From Comamonadaceae bacterium (GTDB taxonomy: Bacteria; Pseudomonadota; Gammaproteobacteria; Burkholderiales; Burkholderiaceae_C), in contig CANGME010000003.1 of the NCBI GenBank assembly GCA_947455145.1, positions 186,001-250,000 on the forward strand: 64,000 nucleotides of DNA, read 5' to 3'. Under the pieces are notes generated by a model that was given only the letters and a program-made list of their open reading frames with translations, was not told the origin of the DNA and searched no databases. Positions 44,755 to 52,381 of this stretch are shown here, in pieces; the first letter of the stretch is position 1, and each line of letters opens with the position of its first letter. Position numbers and translations under genes: made by a program.

Positions 44755-45198
44755 ATGTATGACCGCATCCTCGTCGCAACCGATGGTTCGACACTGTCCA
44801 AAAAAGCCGTCAATAGCGCCATTGCGTTAGCCTCCCTTTGCGGGGCAGAATTAGTGGCGTTAAAAGTCTATCCGCGCTACACCCAAAGCTACTTTGAAGG
44901 CGCGCTCACACTCTCAGCCGCCGATGTGGCTCGAATTGAAAAGCAGTGGTCTGACCAAGCGCAGGTGGTAGTGGATGCGGTTAAAAAAGCTGGGGCGGCC
45001 AAGGGCGTAACGGTCAAAACGGTAACGGTGAAATCTGACGTCGTGTCTGACGCCGTGATTGCCACCGCCAAAAAGCACAAGGCCGATGTGATCGTCATGG
45101 CCTCCCACGGTCGCAAAGGCATCAAACGTCTGCTGCTGGGCAGTGAAACGCAGCAGGTTCTGACCCACACGGAAGTTCCGGTGCTGGTCCTGCGTTAA
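44755..45198 (+). CDS. Universal stress protein UspA family
   Basis: A 147-residue Usp domain. It has YDRILVATDGSTLSKKAVNSAIALA at the start and VMASHGRKGIKRLLLGSETQQVLTHTEVPVLVLR at the end, which is the ATP-binding G-x2-G-x9-G(S) type. Preceded by CAGGAGAACACT. It follows the chaperone operon, in keeping with a stress role, but has a gap of 91 bases and probably its own promoter. A 222-base non-coding stretch follows before the metallopeptidase gene. Confidence 0.93.
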   Translation: MYDRILVATDGSTLSKKAVNSAIALASLCGAELVALKVYPRYTQSYFEGALTLSAADVARIEKQWSDQAQVVVDAVKKAGAAKGVTVKTVTVKSDVVSDAVIATAKKHKADVIVMASHGRKGIKRLLLGSETQQVLTHTEVPVLVLR

Positions 45199-45205
45199 TG
45201 CCCTC

Positions 45206-45232
45206 TTCCAGGGTCCGAAAAAGACCCTGGAA
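45206..45232 (+). terminator. Stem-loop terminator-like site after the usp gene
   Basis: TTCCAGGGTC pairs exactly with GACCCTGGAA around CGAAAAA, eight bases after the stop. The following ATTTGGAG is a poor T-tract, so termination may be partial. Confidence 0.65.
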
Positions 45233-45421
45233 ATTTGGAGTTTAATCCTGCGTGGCAGAGTTCGTCGTGCCCGATGAGTTGGAGTAAGTACTCAAACATG
45301 TGCAGACATTAATGGCACACTCGCTCTAGCCAATTTTGGTGCGATTCTATTGGCGGCTACTGCGCCAACTTTAAATAAGCGTACCTTGAGAAAACCGACA
45401 ACAACTACCCCTACGGGTAAT

Positions 45422-46564
45422 ATGGCACCTGGCTTGCGCGTGCGCGCATTCAATTGCCAATGTGGCAACCCCCTATTTTTCCGCAACAGCACCTGTCTGG
45501 CGTGTCAAACCCCGCTCGGTTACGTGACAGAGTTGGCCCAAGTGGTGCCATTAAGCCCGACTAACGAACCGGACGTCTGGACCGCATGGCAGTCAAAAGG
45601 GCCGCGTTACCACCGTTGCGCCAACCTCAACACTCCGGCATCTTGCAATTGGATGGTCCCCGTCGACGAAGTCGAGCCCCAGGCGGGCTTGTGCCGTGCC
45701 TGTCGGCTCAACCGAACGATTCCCGACCTACATGAACCGAAACATCCGGAAAACGGCATTTTGTGGGGGCGGATCGAATTGGCCAAACGTCGTCTGGTAT
45801 CAGCGCTGCTGGTGATGGGGCTGCCAGTGGCCTCACGCGAGACAGAGGATACAGAGCAGGGTCTGATGTTCGATTTCTTGCGCGCACCCGATGGAGGCCC
45901 GCCGGTCATGACCGGCCATAACAATGGACTGATCACGCTGAACGTTATTGAAGCCGACGATTTGCATCGTGAACACGCGCGCACCAATATGCACGAGCAG
46001 TATCGGACGGTGGTCGGCCATATGCGCCACGAAGTCGGCCACTACTACTGGGATCGTTTGATTGCCGGTAGCCATTGGATAGATGACTGCCGTGTTTTAT
46101 TCGGCGACGAAACACGTGACTATGTTGACAGCCTGAAGCAATATTACAAGGAGGGCCCGCCTGCCGACTGGCCACTGAAGTACGTCAGCGCCTATTCGGC
46201 GGCCCATCCTTGGGAAGACTGGGCAGAATGCTGGGCCCATTACATGCACATGAGCGATATGGTGGATACCGCCAGCAGTTTTGGATTGTCACTGGATCAA
46301 ACACGACTGGAGTTCACCCCGTTCACACGGGATGTCTTGTTCAAGCCCGAGCATCCCGATGCTGATCGCTACCTGGCATTCGTCAACCATTGGGCCGAAC
46401 TAGCGATGTTGACGAATGGCATGGCCAGAGCGATGGGGCAGCCCGACATCTATCCTTTTGTGCTGGCTCACCAAGTGCTAGCCAAGCTACAGTTCATCCA
46501 CCTGGTGGTCAGCGAAGAGCGGCATCGGTCTGATCACGCTAGCGTGTCCACGATTCCGGTTTAG
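45422..46564 (+). CDS. Putative zinc-binding metallopeptidase (Peptidase_Mx-like)
   Basis: A 380-residue protein starting with a zinc-ribbon-like segment (FNCQCGNPLFFRNSTCLACQTPLGY) with paired Cys, then further Cys pairs (CANLNTPASCNW, CRACRLNRT). The catalytic zinc motif is HEVGHYYWDRL near residue 228, with a downstream WEDWAECWAHYMHM that can give the third ligand. This pattern defines a bacterial family of uncharacterised cytoplasmic gluzincin-like proteins. The ATG at 45422 is preferred over a TTG at 45350, since the family starts just before the Cys cluster. Slightly AT-richer than its neighbours. Function unknown. Confidence 0.82.
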   Translation: MAPGLRVRAFNCQCGNPLFFRNSTCLACQTPLGYVTELAQVVPLSPTNEPDVWTAWQSKGPRYHRCANLNTPASCNWMVPVDEVEPQAGLCRACRLNRTIPDLHEPKHPENGILWGRIELAKRRLVSALLVMGLPVASRETEDTEQGLMFDFLRAPDGGPPVMTGHNNGLITLNVIEADDLHREHARTNMHEQYRTVVGHMRHEVGHYYWDRLIAGSHWIDDCRVLFGDETRDYVDSLKQYYKEGPPADWPLKYVSAYSAAHPWEDWAECWAHYMHMSDMVDTASSFGLSLDQTRLEFTPFTRDVLFKPEHPDADRYLAFVNHWAELAMLTNGMARAMGQPDIYPFVLAHQVLAKLQFIHLVVSEERHRSDHASVSTIPV

Positions 46565-46650
46565 TGGATCTGTAATTCCTTTCTTGCGGCCTTGCCAGCC
46601 TTAAATGGCGATACGTCGAGCCCGCTAGACGCACTGGCAATGCTCTGACC

Positions 46651-48405
46651 CTACTTCGGCAAAAACAAAACCCAATAAACCAGCAAAAAATTAAACACCC
46701 CACTAAACGCCAGCAGCAGCTTCCACAGCATGGTCGGGTCGCGCTGGATCAGGGGCGTGGCGCTGGGCGCAGACAAGGGGCGGGACGCGCCGCGCTCTAA
46801 GGCCAACAACATTTCTTCCGCAGTCTCAAAGCGCTCGCGTTTGTCGCGGGCCACGGCTTTGAGGACGATGTGGTCTAGCCAGATGGGGACTTCGGGGTTG
46901 TGGCGGCTGGGGGGCGTGGGGTCGCGGAAGTAGCGGCCGCTCTGGTAGGGCAGCACTTCGCCGTAGGGCAGTTTGCCGTCGGTCAGCAGTTGGTACAGGG
47001 TGACACCGAGCGCGAACAGGTCGCTTTGCGCGTCGGGCGATTCTTCCTCACCTTTGGCGTCCACACCGCTGGCTTTGATGGCAAAGCCCCACTGCTCGGG
47101 GTTGATGTAGCTGGGCGTGCCCGCGTGCAAGCGGCGCAGGGCCTCGGGCTCGCGCCCGCTCAGGGCCACACCCAGGTCCAGCACGCGCAGCACACTGTCT
47201 TCGCCCAGGTGCAGGTTGGCGGGTTTGATGTCGCGGTGGATGACGCTTTGCCGATGCAGGCGGCCCAGCGCTTTGAGCGCCTGCGTGGCCAACACCACGG
47301 TTTGGTTGGGGCTGAACTTGTGCTGGCGGTCGAGTTGCTGCTGCAAGGTCTCCCCGGCGTGCCAGTCGTATAGCAGGTAGTAGGCCGATGGGCTTTTGCC
47401 ATTCGGCAAGGTTTGGTGCAGATGCACCAAGTGGTCTGCCGCCAGCGTGGTTTGCATGCACTGGGCCAGCCAGGCCTCGTGCGCCAACATGGCGCGCTCT
47501 TGCGCGTCGGCTGCGCGCGCGGGGTGCAGGGTTTTGAGGGCGTAGAGGGTTTGGGTTTGCAGGTCACGGACTTGGTACAACAAATTAATGCCGCTGTCGG
47601 CAATCAGTGCCGTCACGCGCAGGCCGTCAATGGTGTCGCCCACTTTGAAGAGCGCGGGGATGGGCAACGTGACTGCGGCGCGGTTGTTGTCGCTCAACGT
47701 GGCGTCCATCAGGCCCAGCACGCGCACCACCAGCGCAGTGGCGTTGTCATTACTGCCCATTTTGATGGCAGCGTTCACCAGGTTTTCACTCATGGCCTGG
47801 GCGTTCTCACTTTGCCCCAGTTCGGCCAATTGGCGCAAGCGCACGAAACCGTGCACGCCGTCGGTGACCAACACAAACACATCGCCCACTTGCAAGTCGC
47901 CCTGGGTGTAGTCCACCACCAAGCGGTCTTCTGCCCCCACGGCGCGCAAGAGCTGATGGCGCAAATCCGGGTGCGCCAGCACGTGGTCAAAAGTGATTTG
48001 CGTGACCTGGCCTTCGCGCAGCAAATAGGCGCGTGAATCGCCCACATGGGCGAGGGAATACGAATGGCCTTTGAGCACCAAGGCGGTCAGCGTCGTCATG
48101 CCCAAAGCGGGTTCACTGCGTCGGTTACTGGCCGCCCACCAGGCGTTTTGCGCCGCAATGATGCGGTCCAGCGCCACGGTGGTGTCCCAGGTTTCGGGCG
48201 TGCTGTAGTAGTCACGCACCAAACTGGTGACTGTGGTCTGCGCGGCCTCTTTGCCCAAGCCCCCGGTGCTGACGCCATCGGCTATGGCCGCAATGACACC
48301 CATGCCCTCGCTACCTGGCTCGGGCAGCACGGCGGCGCAGAAGTCTTCATTCACGGGCTTGCTGCCCGCCAGGGAGGTGAAACCGATGTCTAGTTCAAAG
48401 CTCAT
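46651..48405 (-). CDS. Fused PP2C-type phosphatase and Ser/Thr protein kinase, membrane-anchored
   Basis: A 584-residue fusion. Residues 1 to about 235 are a PP2C phosphatase with VNEDFCAAV, AIADGVSTGG, LAHVGDSRAYLL, LVTDGVHGF and GSNDNATALVV, which carry the metal-binding Asp residues. A eukaryotic-like kinase follows from about 260: YALKTLHP (Lys), HRDIKPANLHL (His390-Arg-Asp392), DLGVAL in place of DFG, and SYINPEQ in place of APE. The last 20 residues form one membrane helix (LLLAFSGVFNFLLVYWVLFL). It is divergent from nirB, a placement seen in Burkholderiales nitrate assimilation clusters, so it probably tunes nitrate uptake or reduction by reversible phosphorylation. The target is unknown. 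Confidence 0.92.
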   Translation of the reverse strand: MSFELDIGFTSLAGSKPVNEDFCAAVLPEPGSEGMGVIAAIADGVSTGGLGKEAAQTTVTSLVRDYYSTPETWDTTVALDRIIAAQNAWWAASNRRSEPALGMTTLTALVLKGHSYSLAHVGDSRAYLLREGQVTQITFDHVLAHPDLRHQLLRAVGAEDRLVVDYTQGDLQVGDVFVLVTDGVHGFVRLRQLAELGQSENAQAMSENLVNAAIKMGSNDNATALVVRVLGLMDATLSDNNRAAVTLPIPALFKVGDTIDGLRVTALIADSGINLLYQVRDLQTQTLYALKTLHPARAADAQERAMLAHEAWLAQCMQTTLAADHLVHLHQTLPNGKSPSAYYLLYDWHAGETLQQQLDRQHKFSPNQTVVLATQALKALGRLHRQSVIHRDIKPANLHLGEDSVLRVLDLGVALSGREPEALRRLHAGTPSYINPEQWGFAIKASGVDAKGEEESPDAQSDLFALGVTLYQLLTDGKLPYGEVLPYQSGRYFRDPTPPSRHNPEVPIWLDHIVLKAVARDKRERFETAEEMLLALERGASRPLSAPSATPLIQRDPTMLWKLLLAFSGVFNFLLVYWVLFLPK

Positions 48406-48498
48406 GCAGACCACTCAGCAAGATTGATGCCCATCGAGAGAAAAATCGAATTGGCACGGGGCTTGCTGCGTGTGAAGCAATCGCTTTGGAGAACTGCA

Positions 48499-50943
48499 AT
48501 GAAAAAGTCAAAATTGGTCATGATCGGCAACGGCATGGCAGGGGTTCGCACCCTGGAAGAACTCATCAAAATTGCCCCGGAGATGTATGACATCACCGTG
48601 TTCGGGGCTGAGCCCCACCCCAACTACAACCGCATTTTGCTCTCCCCCGTCTTGGCGGGTGAGCAAACCATTGACCAGATCATCCTCAACGACTGGGCTT
48701 GGTACACCGACAACCACATCACCCTGCACGCCGGCTGGAAAGTGACCGAGGTAGACCGCGTGCGCCGCGTGGTGCATGCCGCGAACGCAGCGGGCGAGAA
48801 GATCAGCGCCGAGTACGACCGCCTCATCATGGCCACCGGCTCCAACCCCTTCATCTTGCCCATACCCGGCAAAGACCTCAAGGGCGTGCTGGCCTACCGC
48901 GACATCTCAGACACCAACGCCATGATCGAGGCGGCCACGCAGTACAAACACGCGGTGGTGATTGGCGGCGGCTTGCTCGGCCTGGAGGCGGCCAACGGCC
49001 TGATGAAGCGCGGCATGAGCGTCACCGTGGTGCACGTCATGCCCTGGTTGATGGAGCGCCAATTGGACAAGGTGGCAGGCAAGCTCTTGCAGAAATCGCT
49101 GGAAGAGCGCGGCATGAAGTTTCTGATGGGTGCGCAAACGCAAGAACTCATCCCCGATAAAGACGGGAGAGTCATGGCCGTCAAATTCAAAGACGGCATG
49201 GAGGTCCCCGCTGACCTGGTAGTGATGGCCGTCGGCATTCGCCCCAACACCGAGTTGGCCGAGAAGATGAGTTTGTATGTGAACCGCGGCATCGTGGTGA
49301 GCGACACCATGCAGACCACCACCGACGCCCGCATCTACAGCGTGGGCGAGTGCGCCGCGCACCGGGGCATTGCCTACGGCTTGGTGGCGCCACTGTTTGA
49401 GCAGGGCAAGGTACTGGCCAACCACCTGGCGCAGTTTGGCATTGGGCGCTACACGGGTTCGCTCACCTCGACCAAGCTCAAGGTCACGGGCATTGACCTC
49501 TTTAGCGCGGGTGAGTTCCAGGGTGGCGAGGGCACGGAAGAAATCGTGATGTCCGACCCCTTTGGCGGCGTGTACAAAAAGCTGGTCATCAAGGACGACA
49601 AGCTCGTTGGCGCCTGCCTGTACGGCGACACGGTGGACGGCAGTTGGTACTTCAAGCTGCTGCGCGATGGCCGCAGCGTGGCCGACTTGCGTGAGAAGCT
49701 GATGTTTGGCGAGTCCAGCATCGGCGACACCGGCCACGAGGGCCACACCAAGGCCGCCAGCATGCCTGACGAAGCCGAGGTGTGTGGTTGCAACGGCGTG
49801 AACAAAGGCACGATCTGTAAGGCCATCAAAGAGAAGGGCCTGTTCACGCTGGACGAGGTGCGCAAGCACACCAAGGCCAGCGCATCGTGCGGCTCTTGCA
49901 CCGGTTTGGTGGAGCAGATTTTGATGTTCACCGCCGGGGGTGACTATTCGGCCACGCCCAAGACCAAGCCCATGTGTGCCTGCACCGACCACGGCCACCA
50001 GGCCGTGCGCGATGCCATCAAAACCAACAAGCTGCTCAGTATCCCTGATGTGCACAAATTCATGGACTGGAAGACGCCCAATGGTTGCTCGTCGTGCCGC
50101 CCAGCCGTCAACTACTACGTGCTGTCCACCTGGCCTAAAGAAGCCAAAGACGACCCGCAAAGTCGCTACATCAACGAGCGCAGCCACGCCAACATCCAGA
50201 AAGACGGCACTTACTCCGTCATCCCCCGCATGTGGGGCGGCGAGACCACGGCCAGTGAACTGCGCCGCATCGCCGACGCAGTGGACAAGTACAAAATCCC
50301 CACCGTCAAAGTCACCGGTGGCCAGCGCATTGACTTGCTGGGCGTGAAGAAAGAAGACCTGCAAAACGTCTGGAAAGACATCGGCATGCCCAGCGGCCAC
50401 GCCTACGCCAAGGCGCTGCGCACGGTCAAAACCTGTGTGGGCTCCGAGTGGTGCCGCATGGGCACGCAAGACAGCACCCAGATGGGCAAAGACCTGGAGC
50501 GCGCCATGTGGCGCATGCAAGCGCCGCACAAGGTGAAGTTTGCGGTGAGCGGCTGCCCACGCAACTGTGCCGAGTCCGGCATCAAGGACGTGGGCATCAT
50601 CGGCGTGGACAGCGGTTGGGAGATGTATGTCGGCGGCAACGGCGGCATCAAGACCGAAGTGGCCCACTTCTTCACCAAGCTGAAAACTGCTGAAGAAGTG
50701 CTGGAGTACACCGGCGCCTTCATGCAGCTCTACCGCGAAGAAGGCTGGTACCTGGAGCGCACCGTGCACTACATCGGTCGCGTGGGCCTGGACCATGTGA
50801 AGAAAAAAGTGCTGGACGACGCCGAAGGCCGCAAAGCCCTGTGGGAGCGTTTGCAGTTCACGCTGGACGGTGAGCCCGACCCCTGGTTCGAGCAGCAAAA
50901 GGCCAGTGTGGATGTGCGACAGTTCGAGAAAATTAATGCCTAA
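48499..50943 (+). CDS. nirB: NADH-dependent assimilatory nitrite reductase large subunit NirB
   Basis: An 814-residue siroheme enzyme reducing nitrite to ammonium. Domains in order: FAD/NAD(P)H module (VMIGNGMAGVRTLEEL, IMATGSNPF, VVIGGGLLGLEAANGL) to about 310; two BFD-like [2Fe-2S] segments (CGCNGVNKGTIC.. and CACTDHGHQAV..CSSC); a ferredoxin-like half domain; and the siroheme/[4Fe-4S] domain with C646-x5-C652 and C686-x3-C690. The ATG at 48499 after TTGGAGAAC is preferred to an in-frame start 25 codons upstream. Cytoplasmic; partner NirD is encoded at 51857 after an intervening PilJ-like gene. Siroheme would come via the SUMT at 58233. Confidence 0.97.
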   Translation: MKKSKLVMIGNGMAGVRTLEELIKIAPEMYDITVFGAEPHPNYNRILLSPVLAGEQTIDQIILNDWAWYTDNHITLHAGWKVTEVDRVRRVVHAANAAGEKISAEYDRLIMATGSNPFILPIPGKDLKGVLAYRDISDTNAMIEAATQYKHAVVIGGGLLGLEAANGLMKRGMSVTVVHVMPWLMERQLDKVAGKLLQKSLEERGMKFLMGAQTQELIPDKDGRVMAVKFKDGMEVPADLVVMAVGIRPNTELAEKMSLYVNRGIVVSDTMQTTTDARIYSVGECAAHRGIAYGLVAPLFEQGKVLANHLAQFGIGRYTGSLTSTKLKVTGIDLFSAGEFQGGEGTEEIVMSDPFGGVYKKLVIKDDKLVGACLYGDTVDGSWYFKLLRDGRSVADLREKLMFGESSIGDTGHEGHTKAASMPDEAEVCGCNGVNKGTICKAIKEKGLFTLDEVRKHTKASASCGSCTGLVEQILMFTAGGDYSATPKTKPMCACTDHGHQAVRDAIKTNKLLSIPDVHKFMDWKTPNGCSSCRPAVNYYVLSTWPKEAKDDPQSRYINERSHANIQKDGTYSVIPRMWGGETTASELRRIADAVDKYKIPTVKVTGGQRIDLLGVKKEDLQNVWKDIGMPSGHAYAKALRTVKTCVGSEWCRMGTQDSTQMGKDLERAMWRMQAPHKVKFAVSGCPRNCAESGIKDVGIIGVDSGWEMYVGGNGGIKTEVAHFFTKLKTAEEVLEYTGAFMQLYREEGWYLERTVHYIGRVGLDHVKKKVLDDAEGRKALWERLQFTLDGEPDPWFEQQKASVDVRQFEKINA

Positions 50944-51000
50944 ATCAAGCTGTATGCCTTTAACCACTGACCTAAGCAGCTATCAATAAAAAGTCTAAAA

Positions 51001-51798
51001 ATGAAACGTCGTTCTATTCTCAGCACACTCCTTGCAGGCGCCTCCACGCTGGCGCTACCTCTGTCGGCCACTGCCCAAGTCGTCAACATCAACGACACCA
51101 TCAACAAGGCGGGCCGTCAGCGGATGCTGAGTCAACGTGCTGCCAAGTGCTATATGGCCATGGGCCAGGGAGTATTGCTCGATGCGGCCAGCAAAACTCT
51201 AGAAGCATCGATGGCGATGTTTGACCTGCAATTGGTGGAGCTCAAGGCTTTCTCGCCCACGCCGACCATCAAAACCACCTACACGGAATTGGAAGCCGCC
51301 TGGAGTGAGTACAAGGGCGCGCTGGTGGGAAAAACCCCTGACAAGTCGGGCGCTGCCAGCGTCATCGTGCTGTCGGGCAAAGTGCTGCAACTCGCTAATC
51401 AGGGAACAGTGCAACTCGAACGGGTGTCAGGCAAACCTGCAGGTCAACTGGTCAACATGTCGGGGCGTCAGCGCATGCTCAGTCAGCGCATGGCGGCGTT
51501 TTACCTAGCGGCCAGTTGGGGTGTGCAGTCCACCGCCTCTGCGGCCGAAGTGACCAAGGCACGCGATGAATTTGTTAAAGCCCATGCCGAGCTGAAGACC
51601 GCCCCGCAGGCCACAGACGCGATCAAGTCTGAGCTTGACATGGCCTCGTCGCAGTTCACTTTTCTTGAATCCGCATTACGCAATTTAAAACCTGGGGCGG
51701 GCGAAACCCAAGCGCAAGCCAATGTATTCACTACTAGCGAGCGCATTTTGCAATTGATGAACGGTGTGACTGGTTTGTACGAAAAAATTAACACCTGA
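51001..51798 (+). CDS. Secreted protein with two PilJ/NIT-type sensor repeats
   Basis: A 265-residue exported protein. The signal peptide is MKRRSILSTLLAGASTLALPLSATA. Two homologous all-helical units start with INKAGRQRMLSQRAAKCYMA (about residue 34) and VNMSGRQRMLSQRMAAFYLA (about 153). This GRQRMLSQR motif is that of PilJ N-terminal sensor modules, related to the nitrate/nitrite-sensing helices of NarX and NIT domains. There is no membrane helix or signalling domain after the signal peptide, so it is a free periplasmic module. Its place between nirB and nirD suggests binding of nitrate or nitrite for a sensor or transporter. That role is inference. Confidence 0.85.
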   Translation: MKRRSILSTLLAGASTLALPLSATAQVVNINDTINKAGRQRMLSQRAAKCYMAMGQGVLLDAASKTLEASMAMFDLQLVELKAFSPTPTIKTTYTELEAAWSEYKGALVGKTPDKSGAASVIVLSGKVLQLANQGTVQLERVSGKPAGQLVNMSGRQRMLSQRMAAFYLAASWGVQSTASAAEVTKARDEFVKAHAELKTAPQATDAIKSELDMASSQFTFLESALRNLKPGAGETQAQANVFTTSERILQLMNGVTGLYEKINT

Positions 51799-51856
51799 TT
51801 TAGGCGTCACGCCTTTTTAAACTAGCGTAAGTAGCCATCAAAAAAGAAAGCAAATC

Positions 51857-52246
51857 ATGAGTGAATGGAAAACCATCTGTCGCGTTGACGACATCCCCGT
51901 GCTGGGCTCGCGCCGCGTTGCGCGCCCGGTTGGCATGGACGTGGCCGTGTTCCGCAACGACCAAGACCAGGTTTTCGCCCTGCTCGACCGCTGCCCGCAC
52001 AAAGGCGGCCCCTTGAGCCAGGGCATTGTGTTTGGCACCAGCGTGGCCTGCCCGCTGCACAACTGGACGATTGGCTTAGACGACGGCTGCGCCAAAGGGG
52101 CGGACGAGGGCTGCACGCAAAGTTTTGCCGTGAAGGTGGATGCGGGCGTGGTGCATCTGAATGCGCAAGAGCTGGCCACGCTGGCCTTGGACATGAAGCC
52201 GCCCGTGGCAGGGCCAACATTGAAAGAGTCGCGGGGCCATGCCTGA
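51857..52246 (+). CDS. nirD: Nitrite reductase small subunit NirD (Rieske-type)
   Basis: A 129-residue Rieske-fold protein. It has complete [2Fe-2S] ligands, CPHKGG and CPLHNW, plus VFRNDQDQVFALLDRCPHKGGPLSQGIVFG, the NirD pattern. It works with NirB in nitrite reduction. The C-terminal 20 residues (DMKPPVAGPTLKESRGHA) are extra. It lies between the PilJ-like gene and nasA, with a cluster of repeat half-units following. Confidence 0.93.
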   Translation: MSEWKTICRVDDIPVLGSRRVARPVGMDVAVFRNDQDQVFALLDRCPHKGGPLSQGIVFGTSVACPLHNWTIGLDDGCAKGADEGCTQSFAVKVDAGVVHLNAQELATLALDMKPPVAGPTLKESRGHA

Positions 52247-52253
52247 TGCTTCT

Positions 52254-52375
52254 CGTTCAGGTTGAGCCCTTGTCCGTTCAGATTGAACCCTTGTCCGTTC
52301 GGGCTGAGCCTGTCGAAGCCTCGCCAACCCTTCGACAAGCTCAGGGCGAACGGAAGTTAGCTCAGGGCGAACGGG
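52254..52375. repeat. Cluster of palindromic repeat units between nirD and nasA
   Basis: One full palindrome at 52295-52353 (CCGTTCGGGCTGAGCCTGTC..CTTCGACAAGCTCAGGGCGAACGG in two arms). Two degenerate left half-units stand before it (GTTCAGGTTGAGCCCTTG near 52255, CCGTTCAGATTGAACCCTTG near 52274) and one right half-unit after it (TAGCTCAGGGCGAACGG near 52359). Local duplication and decay of half-units is evident. It fills the whole gap, leaving the nasA ribosome site in or beside the last unit. Confidence 0.85.
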
Positions 52376-52381
52376 GTTTGT

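Noticed and set aside
48907-50967. A 686-codon open frame on the minus strand opposite nirB
   Set aside because: It mirrors a fully conserved NirB and has a Val/His/Ala-rich, membrane-less composition typical of antisense frames in GC-rich DNA.
52254-52375. A CRISPR-like repeat array
   Set aside because: Units are palindrome halves of unequal length with no spacers of constant size, and there are no cas genes; no CRISPR array was seen elsewhere.
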